The notes under the pieces were generated by a model that worked only from the letters and a program-made list of their open reading frames with translations, searched no databases and was not told the DNA's origin. A DNA stretch of 64,000 nt, from positions 1 through 64,000 of the forward strand of contig NZ_NTHN02000021.1 in the NCBI RefSeq assembly GCF_002300555.2, written 5' to 3'. The stretch comes from Alloyangia mangrovi. GTDB lineage: Bacteria; Pseudomonadota; Alphaproteobacteria; Rhodobacterales; Rhodobacteraceae. Both the position numbers and the translations under genes were made by a program. This document shows, one piece after another, positions 1 through 7,296 of this stretch; the first letter of the stretch is position 1, and the number at the start of each line of letters is the position of its first letter.

Positions 1-455
1 CGGCAGGAGGCGACCCAGGCGGCCTCGGGGCCGCAGGCGGCGGGGCAGAGCAAGCTGCGCGCTTCGCTGGCGGCGGTGAGCGCGGCGGGCAGGGCGCCGG
101 GCACCGCGACCAGCGCGCCCTCGAGCGTTAGCTCGCCGAGCGCGACGGTCTCGGCCACCGCGTCCGCCGGGATCACCTCGAGCGCGGCCAGCAGGCCGAG
201 CGCGATGGGCAGGTCGAAATGCGAACCTTCCTTGGGCAGGTCGGCCGGCGAAAGGTTCACCGTGATGCGTTTCGACGGCAGGGCGATGGCCAGCGCCTGC
301 AGCGCCGCACGGATGCGCTCGCGCGCCTCGGAGACCGCCTTGTCCGGCAGGCCGACCACGGCAAAGCCAGGCACGCCCGGGGTGACGGCGCATTGCACCT
401 CGACGAGGCGTGCCTCGACCCCGTCAAAGGCGACGGTATAGGCGCAGGCCCCCAT
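1..455 (-). CDS. comM: ComM/YifB-family Mg-chelatase-like AAA+ ATPase, N-terminal part (runs off the window)
   Basis: The gene starts at the ATG whose complement is at 453-455 and is open for 151 codons to the window edge, so only the N-terminal domain is present. The protein begins MGACAYTVAFDGVEARLVEV and contains the family hallmark NLSPADLPKEGSHFDLPIAL at about residues 67-86, which belongs to the ribosomal-S5-fold N-terminal domain of YifB/ComM proteins. Relatives are hexameric helicase-like ATPases that promote branch migration during natural transformation; the AAA+ domain would lie outside the window. It is transcribed divergently from rpoH. The family call is firm; the role in this organism is inferred from the family. 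Confidence 0.88.
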   Translation of the reverse strand, partial: MGACAYTVAFDGVEARLVEVQCAVTPGVPGFAVVGLPDKAVSEARERIRAALQALAIALPSKRITVNLSPADLPKEGSHFDLPIALGLLAALEVIPADAVAETVALGELTLEGALVAVPGALPAALTAASEARSLLCPAACGPEAAWVASC

Positions 456-852
456 GCTCCGCGATCCCCTCCTGCCAGCGTTCGCCAAGATGAGGGCATC
501 GATCTTGATGATCGGTTAACAGCTGCGTGGGAATCTGCCGGTGCATGGAAAATTTATCGCGGCACCCTAAATAAAGTCCAAGTCGCAAGAGGCGATGCGG
601 AGGAGCGTCGCGAGCAGTTCTTGATAGACGCGCGAAAACAATGGTTTGGGACGGGTGCAGGCTCACGGGTGATGCGCGTCTTCCGCTCCTTACCCTCGTT
701 GCTGAGGGCGTATTCGGCCCGCTCGACCACCTCCGGTGGGGCGCGGATCTCCGCTTGTGAAAATTTCTCGGAAACCAAATCGCGTGACGCGTCGTTACTA
801 TACCAAAGAGTAACGAGGCCGGCGCGCCCGGCCCAGCCAACGGGGGCCTTGC
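456..852. other. Divergent comM/rpoH intergenic region
   Basis: This 397-base stretch has no convincing gene. Its rpoH-proximal end holds a perfect inverted repeat, CGTTACT (793-799) and AGTAACG (809-815) separated by nine bases and ending 37 bases before the rpoH start codon. It could be an operator or a 5'-UTR hairpin. Just upstream, GGAAAC (770-775) and CGTT (793-796) lie 17 bases apart, which loosely resembles an ECF-sigma promoter; that reading is weak. The middle of the region is more AT-rich than the flanking genes, as expected for promoters. Confidence 0.5.
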
Positions 853-1734
853 ATGGCTTTGGATTCGACTTTCAACGATCAGACCCTCTCGCGCCGGGCG
901 ATGAAGGCGGAACTGCTCGATGCGGAAACCGAACTGCGTCTGGCCTACGCCTGGCGCGACCAGCGCGACGAACAGGCTCTGCACCGGCTCATCAATGCCT
1001 ACATGCGGCTTGCGATTTCCATGGCCGCGAAGTTCAAGCGCTACGGGGCGCCGATGAACGATCTGGTCCAGGAAGCGGGGCTCGGCCTGATGAAGGCGGC
1101 CGACAAGTTCGACCCCGACCGCGGCGTGCGCTTTTCGACCTACGCGGTCTGGTGGATCAAGGCATCGATCCAGGATTACGTGATGCGCAACTGGTCGATG
1201 GTGCGCACCGGCTCCACCTCCTCCCAGAAATCGCTGTTCTTCAACATGCGCCGCGTCCAGGCCCGGCTCGAGCGCGAGGCCTCTTCGCGCGGCGAGATGC
1301 TGAACCGCAACGTGCTGCGCGAGATGATCGCGACCGAGATCGGCGTGCCGCTGCATGATGTCGAGATGATGGAAGGCCGGCTGTCGGGTTCGGACTACTC
1401 GCTTAACGCCACGCAGAGCACCGACGAGGACGGTCGCGAATGGATCGACACGCTGGAAGACGAGGGCGAGCAGAGCTCGATGCTCGTCGAAGGCAAGCTC
1501 GACAACGCCCAGCTGCGCGAATGGCTGGTCACCGCGATGACCTCGCTCAACGATCGCGAAAGGTTCATCGTGCGCGAACGCAAGCTGCGTGACGAGACCC
1601 GGACGCTGGAAAGCCTTGGACAGGAACTGGGTTTGTCCAAGGAGCGGGTGCGCCAGCTCGAGGCCGCGGCCTTCGCCAAGATGCGCAAGTCGCTTGAAGC
1701 GCAGTCGACCGAGGTGCAACACTTCCTCGCATGA
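853..1734 (+). CDS. rpoH: RNA polymerase sigma-32-type factor, RpoH-II type
   Basis: A 293-residue sigma-70-family factor. Region 2 is seen around residues 45-115 (LVQEAGLGLMKAADKFDP, then RFSTYAVWWIKASIQDY). The RpoH box follows at about 125-134 (QKSLFFNMRR), which marks sigma-32 proteins and separates them from housekeeping sigma. Region 4 near the C-terminus carries the helix-turn-helix (SLGQELGLSKERVRQLE). Many Rhodobacteraceae carry two RpoH proteins; the divergent N-terminus and the upstream context fit the second, oxidative-stress-related type, but that subtype is inferred. The stop codon overlaps the start of the next gene (ATGA), implying coupled translation. The inverted repeat at 793-815 lies in its leader. 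Confidence 0.93.
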   Translation: MALDSTFNDQTLSRRAMKAELLDAETELRLAYAWRDQRDEQALHRLINAYMRLAISMAAKFKRYGAPMNDLVQEAGLGLMKAADKFDPDRGVRFSTYAVWWIKASIQDYVMRNWSMVRTGSTSSQKSLFFNMRRVQARLEREASSRGEMLNRNVLREMIATEIGVPLHDVEMMEGRLSGSDYSLNATQSTDEDGREWIDTLEDEGEQSSMLVEGKLDNAQLREWLVTAMTSLNDRERFIVRERKLRDETRTLESLGQELGLSKERVRQLEAAAFAKMRKSLEAQSTEVQHFLA

Positions 1735-2561
1735 TGCGAGCCCTTGCCCTGACCCTGATGTCTCTCGCTGTGCCCTCTCTCGCGCAGCAAAGTCCTGTCT
1801 CTCCGCAGGATGGCACATCCGCCCTCATGGGGGCGGATGTGGCGTTTCTTGGAGAAGTCCATGACAACCCCGCCCACCATGCGCGGCAGGCCGAGTTGGT
1901 GTCACAGATCAAGCCGGTGGCGCTGGTCTTCGAGATGCTCTCGCCCGAGCAGGCCGGGCGGGTGACGCCCGAACTGGTGAAGGACCAGACCGCGCTGGAG
2001 GCGGCGCTCGACTGGAACGACAGCGGCTGGCCGGATTTCTCCATGTACTACCCGATCTTCGCTGCGGCACCCGAGGCCAAGGTCTTCGGCGCGGAACTCG
2101 CGCGCGAGGAAGCGCAGGCGCTTGGCAAGGGTGAACTGGGCAAGGTCTTTGGCCCCAGCGCCGGCTTCTACGGGCTGGACGAGCCACTCGACCGCGAGGA
2201 GGACGCAGCGCGACAGCAACTGCAGATGGCGGCCCATTGCAACGCCCTGCCGCTCGAGATGCTGCCGACCATGGTGGGCATCCAGCGTCTGCGCGACGCG
2301 CGGCTCGCCGAGACCGCGCTCGAGGCCTACGCCGAGCTGGGCGGGCCGGTGGTGGTGATCACCGGCAATGGCCACGCCCGCAAGGACTGGGGGGCCCCGG
2401 CACTGTTGGCACGGGCAGCGGGCGAGGTCTCGGTGGCGGCGCTTGGGCAGGGCGAGGCCGGGCAGGGGACGCCGGACGGCGGCTTCGATCTGGTCGAGGA
2501 CAGCGCGCCCGCCGAGCGCGGCGATCCCTGCGAAGACTTCCAGATGCCGCAGAGCAACTGA
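1731..2561 (+). CDS. ChaN-family haem-binding-type protein (DUF399)
   Basis: A 276-residue protein with a signal peptide (residues 1-19, cut after SLAQ), so it is probably periplasmic or membrane-associated. It carries the ChaN-family signatures LGEVHDNPAHH at about 40-50 and ITGNGHARKDWGAP at about 210-223. The founding family member, ChaN of Campylobacter, is a haem-binding lipoprotein; this protein has no lipobox, so it is probably soluble. The histidine-rich signatures are where an EreA/ChaN-like fold would place its ligand-binding residues. Its ATG overlaps the rpoH stop by four bases, so it is probably made under the same stress promoter. The exact ligand is not visible from sequence. 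Confidence 0.75.
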   Translation: MMRALALTLMSLAVPSLAQQSPVSPQDGTSALMGADVAFLGEVHDNPAHHARQAELVSQIKPVALVFEMLSPEQAGRVTPELVKDQTALEAALDWNDSGWPDFSMYYPIFAAAPEAKVFGAELAREEAQALGKGELGKVFGPSAGFYGLDEPLDREEDAARQQLQMAAHCNALPLEMLPTMVGIQRLRDARLAETALEAYAELGGPVVVITGNGHARKDWGAPALLARAAGEVSVAALGQGEAGQGTPDGGFDLVEDSAPAERGDPCEDFQMPQSN

Positions 2562-2670
2562 TCCGCCTTGCCACGACGTGGCGGGGCGGATTGAGTTTTC
2601 CCGGCGCGGCCTCTAACACTTGGGGCCGAAGGCGGGGCAGGCGGCCCCGATGGGCGAGGGGCGCGGCACC

Positions 2671-3867
2671 ATGCTTTCCGGAAAACGGATACTTCTGATT
2701 ATCGGCGGCGGCATCGCGGCCTACAAGTCGCTGGAGCTGATCCGGCGGCTGCGCGAGCGCGGCGCCGCGGTGACTCCGGTGATGACCCGCGCGGCGGAGG
2801 AATTCGTCACGCCGCTCTCGGTCTCGGCGCTGGCCGGGGAGGAGGTCCACCGCGATCTCTTCGACCTGACGAAAGAGGCGGAGATGGGCCACATCCAGCT
2901 CAGCCGCGTGGCCGACCTGGTGGTGGTCTCGCCGGCGACGGCGGATCTCATGGCGAAGATGGCGCAGGGTCTGGCGGGGGATCTGGCCTCGACGCTGCTT
3001 CTGGCCACCGACACGCCGGTGTTGATTGCCCCCGCGATGAACGTGCGCATGTGGCAGCACCCAGCCACGCAGCGGAACCTCAGGTTGCTGGAAGGCGACG
3101 GCCTGCGGGTGGTCGGCCCCAACGACGGCGACATGGCCTGCGGCGAATTCGGCCCGGGGCGGCTGGCAGAGCCTATGGAAATCCTCGCGGCGATCGAGGT
3201 GGCGCTGGCGGATGGCCCCTTGAAGGGGCGGCGGGTGCTGGTCACCTCAGGCCCGACGCATGAGCCGATCGACCCGGTGCGCTACATTGCCAACCGCTCT
3301 TCGGGCGCGCAGGGCACGGCGATCGCCGAGGCGCTGCGCGATCTCGGGGCCGAAGTGGTCTTTGTCACCGGTCCCGCCGATGCGCCGCGTCCCACCGGGG
3401 TCGAGGTGATCGAGGTCGAGACCGCGCGCGAGATGCGCGCCGCCGTGCTTGCCGCGCTGCCGGTCGAGGCGGCGGTCTTCGCCGCCGCCGTGGCCGACTG
3501 GCGCATGGCCGCCGAGAATGGCTCGAAGATCAAGAAGCAGGCGGGCAAGTTGCCGACGTTGGAATTCGCCGAGAACCCCGACATCCTCGCCGAGGTCTCT
3601 CAGATGAGCGAGGGGCGGCCGGAGCTGGTCGTGGGCTTTGCCGCCGAGACAGACGATGTGCTCGCCAATGCCACCGCCAAGCGGGCGCGCAAGGGCTGCG
3701 ACTGGATCGTCGCCAACGATGTGTCCCCGGCGACCGGCATCATGGGCGGCAGCGAGAACGCGGTGGTGCTGATCTCCGAGGACGGCGCCGAGGAGTGGCC
3801 GCGCATGGGCAAGCGGGCGGTCGCCGCGCAACTGGCGGAGCGCATCGCCGTGGCGCTTGGCGGCTGA
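2671..3867 (+). CDS. coaBC: Bifunctional phosphopantothenoylcysteine decarboxylase / phosphopantothenate-cysteine ligase
   Basis: A 398-residue fusion that makes 4'-phosphopantetheine for coenzyme A. The N-terminal CoaC half (to about 190) is a flavoprotein with GGGIAAYKS, the PAMN substrate motif (IAPAMNVRMW) and the ACGE clamp (MACGEFGPGRLAEP). The C-terminal CoaB half has SGPTHEPIDPVRYIANRSSG and later the KIKK segment used for nucleotide binding. I chose the ATG at 2671, preceded by GAGGGG, because the family begins at MLSGKRILLIIGGG; an in-frame upstream start at 2620 would add 17 residues that look non-conserved. It is followed by dut, a common pairing in proteobacteria. Confidence 0.93.
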   Translation: MLSGKRILLIIGGGIAAYKSLELIRRLRERGAAVTPVMTRAAEEFVTPLSVSALAGEEVHRDLFDLTKEAEMGHIQLSRVADLVVVSPATADLMAKMAQGLAGDLASTLLLATDTPVLIAPAMNVRMWQHPATQRNLRLLEGDGLRVVGPNDGDMACGEFGPGRLAEPMEILAAIEVALADGPLKGRRVLVTSGPTHEPIDPVRYIANRSSGAQGTAIAEALRDLGAEVVFVTGPADAPRPTGVEVIEVETAREMRAAVLAALPVEAAVFAAAVADWRMAAENGSKIKKQAGKLPTLEFAENPDILAEVSQMSEGRPELVVGFAAETDDVLANATAKRARKGCDWIVANDVSPATGIMGGSENAVVLISEDGAEEWPRMGKRAVAAQLAERIAVALGG

Positions 3868-3938
3868 TCGGGACATTCACTCTCAGATGACAGCGCCGGT
3901 CCGCTGAGGCACGGCGCGCGACAAGGAAAGGACGAGCC

Positions 3939-4394
3939 GTGGTTTCTGTGGCGATGATGTGGGACGAAGGTGCGGACCGGGAGCTGGGGCTGCCGCATTA
4001 TGCGAGCGCCGGGGCGGCGGGGGCGGACCTGCGGGCGAACTTCCCCGACCGGGGCGCGGTCGACCTGGCGCCGGGCGCGCGGGCGCTGATCCCCACCGGC
4101 CTGCGCATGGCGATCCCCGAGGGCTACGAGGTGCAGATCCGTCCCCGCTCGGGGTTGGCGCTGAAACACGGCATCACCCTGCCGAACACGCCCGGCACCA
4201 TCGATTCCGACTACCGCGGCCCGCTCGGGGTGATCGTGATGAACGCCGGGCAGGAGAGCTTCACAGTCGCCCATGGTGAGCGCATTGCGCAGATGATCGT
4301 CGCCCCCGTCGTGCAAAGCGCCTTCGAGCTGGTCGAGAGCCTGCCCGAGACCGTGCGCGGCGAGGGGGGCTTTGGCTCGACGGGCACCCGCTGA
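3939..4394 (+). CDS. dut: Deoxyuridine 5'-triphosphate nucleotidohydrolase (dUTPase)
   Basis: A 151-residue trimeric-type dUTPase that hydrolyses dUTP to dUMP and pyrophosphate, keeping uracil out of DNA and feeding dTMP synthesis. All five family motifs are in order: [31 protein letters not shown] (catalytic Asp and sugar-stacking Tyr), RIAQMI, and the C-terminal [10 protein letters not shown] phosphate-binding arm. The start is the GTG at 3939 behind AAGGAAAGG; a GTG at 3948 or ATG at 3954 would remove only a few residues. Its TGA shares one base with the ATG of the next gene, so the two are probably co-transcribed. Confidence 0.94.
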   Translation: MVSVAMMWDEGADRELGLPHYASAGAAGADLRANFPDRGAVDLAPGARALIPTGLRMAIPEGYEVQIRPRSGLALKHGITLPNTPGTIDSDYRGPLGVIVMNAGQESFTVAHGERIAQMIVAPVVQSAFELVESLPETVRGEGGFGSTGTR

Positions 4395-5449
4395 TGCTGC
4401 TGGTTCTGGGTCTCGGCGCGGCGATCTGGGGGCTCGGGCATTTGCTCGGCGCCTCGAAGGTGGCGCGGCTCTACCTGCTGGGGCTGCTCTACGTGATCGT
4501 GCTGATGATCCAGGTCGCCCTGCCCCACGGGCACGGGCTGCGCGAACTGACCGGCGGCAGCCCGGCGCTCTGGCTGATCCTCGGCGGCTTCGTGGCGCTG
4601 GGGCTGGCCTATGCGCTGGTGCTGCGCCGGGTGAAGGCGCGGGCGCTGGCGGGCGAGGCGGCGCGCGCCGCCGAGGCGCCCTCGGGACCCGGCCGCATGT
4701 CGGACAGCGAGCTAGAGCGTTATGCCCGGCACATCGTCCTGCGCGAGCTGGGCGGGCCGGGGCAGAAGAAACTGCGCAATGCAAAGGTGCTGGTGGTCGG
4801 CGCGGGCGGGCTTGGCGCACCGGCGCTGCAGTATCTCGCGGCGGCGGGTGTCGGCACCCTCGGGGTGATCGACGACGACGTGGTCGAGAACGCCAACCTG
4901 CAGCGGCAGGTGATCCACACCGACGCCCGCATCGGCATGCCCAAGGTCTTCTCGGCGCAGGCCGCCATGGAGGCGCAGAACCCCTACGTGACGGTGAAGC
5001 CCTATCACCGGCGGATGGACCCGGAGATCGCCGAGGCGCTGATCGGTGAGTATGACCTGATCCTCGACGGCACCGACGACACAGACACCCGCTATCTCGT
5101 CAACCGCATGGCGGTCGCGCAGGGCAAACCGCTGGTCTCGGGCGCGCTCAGCCAGTGGGAGGGGCAGGTCTCGGTCTTCGATCCGGCGCGGGGCACGCCC
5201 TGCTACCAGTGCCTCTTCCCGGTTGCCGCCGCGCCGGGGATGGCGCCGAGCTGCGCGCAGGCGGGGGTGCTTGGCCCGCTGCCCGGCGTGGTGGGCGCGA
5301 TGATGGCGGTCGAGGCGGTGAAGGTGATCGCCGGGGCCGGCCAGCCGCTGCTCGGCGAGATGCTGATCTACGACGCGCTCTGGGGCGAGACCCGCAAGAT
5401 CACCCTCAAGCGCAAGGACGACTGCCCGGTCTGCGGCACCGCGGCCTGA
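4394..5449 (+). CDS. moeB: HesA/MoeB/ThiF-family ubiquitin-like-protein-activating enzyme with an N-terminal membrane segment
   Basis: A 351-residue protein. About residues 1-80 hold three hydrophobic stretches, which look like membrane segments, followed by an Ala-rich linker. From about residue 100 the E1-like domain begins ([13 protein letters not shown]), with the nucleotide-binding [19 protein letters not shown], the acidic [13 protein letters not shown] segment, and two zinc-binding CxxC pairs (CYQCLFP and CPVCG). Family members adenylate the C-terminal Gly-Gly of MoaD or ThiS before sulfur transfer in molybdopterin or thiazole synthesis. MoeB and ThiF cannot be separated from sequence alone. 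The membrane-anchored N-terminus is absent from E. coli MoeB. It overlaps dut by one base. Confidence 0.82.
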   Translation: MLLVLGLGAAIWGLGHLLGASKVARLYLLGLLYVIVLMIQVALPHGHGLRELTGGSPALWLILGGFVALGLAYALVLRRVKARALAGEAARAAEAPSGPGRMSDSELERYARHIVLRELGGPGQKKLRNAKVLVVGAGGLGAPALQYLAAAGVGTLGVIDDDVVENANLQRQVIHTDARIGMPKVFSAQAAMEAQNPYVTVKPYHRRMDPEIAEALIGEYDLILDGTDDTDTRYLVNRMAVAQGKPLVSGALSQWEGQVSVFDPARGTPCYQCLFPVAAAPGMAPSCAQAGVLGPLPGVVGAMMAVEAVKVIAGAGQPLLGEMLIYDALWGETRKITLKRKDDCPVCGTAA

Positions 5450-5537
5450 CCCAGCGGCCACCCCTTTGCCGCGATCTTGCCAAGTCATCCCGGCTCGCCA
5501 TACTGGCGCCACAACAAAATTCCGGAGAGGTTCCCTG

Positions 5538-6332
5538 ATGTTCAAGCCCCTAGCTGCCCCGGCGGTCGCCGCCGCGCTGCTCGCTGCCACCCCGCTTCTG
5601 GCGCAGGATCTGCCCGACCTGCAGGGGCGCGAAGTGGTGGTGGTCACCGAGAATGCCTACCCGCCGCTGCAGTTTGTCGATCCCAAGAGCGGCGAGGCGA
5701 TCGGCTGGGAATATGACGCCATGGCCGAGATCGCCAAGCGCCTGAACATGACCGTCTCCTACGAGAACATATCCTGGGACGCGATGATCCCGGCGGTGAG
5801 CGAGGGGCAGTTCGACATCGGCATGACCGGCATCACCATCCGCGAGGATCGCGCCGAGATGGTCGACTTCTCCGAGCCCTACATGCGCTCGGAAATGGTC
5901 ATGCTGGTGCGCGGCGACGAGGATCGCTTCACCGATGCGGCCTCCTTTGCCGCCGACGAGGACCTGCTGATGGGCGCCCAGCCCGGCACAACGCCCTTCT
6001 ACGTCGGCGTCTACGACGTCCTTGATGGCAACGAGCAGACCCCGCGCATCACCCTATTCGAGACCTTCGGCGCCAGTGTGCAGGCGCTGCGCACGGGTGA
6101 CATCGACCTCGTGCTGACCGATGGCACCGCAGGCGAGGGCTACGTGGCCTCCTCGGAGGGGGCGCTGAAGATCGTCGGTGAAAAACTCGGCTCCGAGGAC
6201 TTCGGCTTCATCTTTCCCAAGGGGTCGGACCTCGTGGCACCGATCGATGCTGCGATCGAGAGCATGCGGGCCGACGGCACGCTGGACGCGCTGAACAAGA
6301 CGTGGTTCCTCGACTACAAGATGGGCGAATGA
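5538..6332 (+). CDS. Amino-acid-type ABC transporter, periplasmic substrate-binding protein
   Basis: A 264-residue protein with a clear signal peptide ([20 protein letters not shown], cut after LLAQ) and the SBP_bac_3 fold of polar-amino-acid binding proteins: [15 protein letters not shown] near the mature N-terminus, [14 protein letters not shown], the WDAMIPAV and [18 protein letters not shown] segments that form the ligand pocket, and [12 protein letters not shown]. The start is the ATG at 5538 with GGAGAGG upstream; an in-frame codon at 5466 lies before the signal peptide and is rejected. The permease follows after 16 bases. The ligand cannot be fixed from sequence; cysteine, glutamine or another polar amino acid is likely. 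Confidence 0.85.
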   Translation: MFKPLAAPAVAAALLAATPLLAQDLPDLQGREVVVVTENAYPPLQFVDPKSGEAIGWEYDAMAEIAKRLNMTVSYENISWDAMIPAVSEGQFDIGMTGITIREDRAEMVDFSEPYMRSEMVMLVRGDEDRFTDAASFAADEDLLMGAQPGTTPFYVGVYDVLDGNEQTPRITLFETFGASVQALRTGDIDLVLTDGTAGEGYVASSEGALKIVGEKLGSEDFGFIFPKGSDLVAPIDAAIESMRADGTLDALNKTWFLDYKMGE

Positions 6333-6348
6333 GCCCCGCCCGCCGCGC

Positions 6349-7134
6349 ATGAAACCGCAGACCAAGAAGGACTTCCCCTGGTGGCTCGTCGCCACCGGGG
6401 TGCTCGGCCTGATGGCCTATGGCGCGGTGCTGACCGACGAGGTGCAGGCGCAGGTGCTGCGCACCCTGCTCAAGGGCGTGCAGATCACCGTCTTCGTGAC
6501 CCTGGTGGGGTTCGTGCTGGCCTCGCTCATCGGCATGGGAGTGGCGCTCATGTCGCTCTCGCGCAGCCTGGTGCTGCGCCAGATCGCGCGCTTCTACACC
6601 GAGATCCTGCGCGGCATCCCGATCCTCGTGCTGCTGCTCTACGTTGCCTTCGTGCTGGCGCCGGGGATCGTGGCGGGCTGGAACTGGATCGCCGGACACC
6701 TCGGGATCGAGCCGGTGCGGGTGCGGGATTTCTCGCTGCTCTGGCGGGCGATCCTCGCGCTGACTATTGGCTATTCGGCCTTCATCGCCGAGGTGTTCCG
6801 GGCCGGGCTCCTGTCGGTCGACGAGGGGCAGATCGAGGCCGCCGAGGCGCTGGGTCTGAGCCGCTACCAGGTGTTCCGGCTGATCGTGCTGCCGCAGGCG
6901 ATCCGCACCATCCTGCCGCCTCTGGGGAACGATTTCGTCGCCATGGTCAAGGACAGCTCCCTGGTCTCGGTCCTGGGGGTGCTCGATGTGACGCAGCTCG
7001 GCAAGGTCACGGCGGCGGGAAATTTCCGCTATTTCGAGACCTACAACGTGGTGGCGCTCGTTTACCTCACGATGACCATCACCCTGTCGCTGCTCCTGCG
7101 GCGGCTCGAGGCACGGCTGCGCGACAGGCCCTGA
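6349..7134 (+). CDS. Amino-acid-type ABC transporter permease (HisM/GlnP family)
   Basis: A 261-residue inner-membrane protein with about five to six membrane segments. The LLKGVQITVFVTLVGFVLA start of the transporter domain is typical of the His/Glu/Gln/Arg permease family. The coupling EAA loop is visible as EAAEALGLSRYQVFRLIVLP, followed by GNDFVAMVKDSSLVSVLGV, the conserved C-terminal block of this family. It sits 16 bases after the binding protein. No ATP-binding subunit follows; the next gene is an unrelated peptidase, so the ATPase must be encoded elsewhere or shared with another system. Confidence 0.87.
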   Translation: MKPQTKKDFPWWLVATGVLGLMAYGAVLTDEVQAQVLRTLLKGVQITVFVTLVGFVLASLIGMGVALMSLSRSLVLRQIARFYTEILRGIPILVLLLYVAFVLAPGIVAGWNWIAGHLGIEPVRVRDFSLLWRAILALTIGYSAFIAEVFRAGLLSVDEGQIEAAEALGLSRYQVFRLIVLPQAIRTILPPLGNDFVAMVKDSSLVSVLGVLDVTQLGKVTAAGNFRYFETYNVVALVYLTMTITLSLLLRRLEARLRDRP

Positions 7135-7160
7135 GGGCGGCGCGGGTGGTGGGGGCGGGA

Positions 7161-7194
7161 GCCTCCGGCGGGGATATTTCTGCCTAGAAGAAGG
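7161..7194 (+). repeat. Dispersed intergenic repeat, copy 1 (partial)
   Basis: This segment contains GGGGATATTTCTG followed by CCTAGAAGAAG, matching copies at 40068-40126, 45549-45597 (inverted) and 56038-56086. The preceding bases form only a short GGAG/CTCC stem, so this is the most degenerate member. It lies 27 bases after the permease stop codon. Confidence 0.6.
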
Positions 7195-7296
7195 GCCGGG
7201 CGCGGCGCGTCCGGGGCTGGCGTCTGAAGAAGGCGGTCGGGCGGGATTGCGGGCGCCGCGGGGGCGACCTACGTTGCCTGCAAAAGGAGTCCGCCT

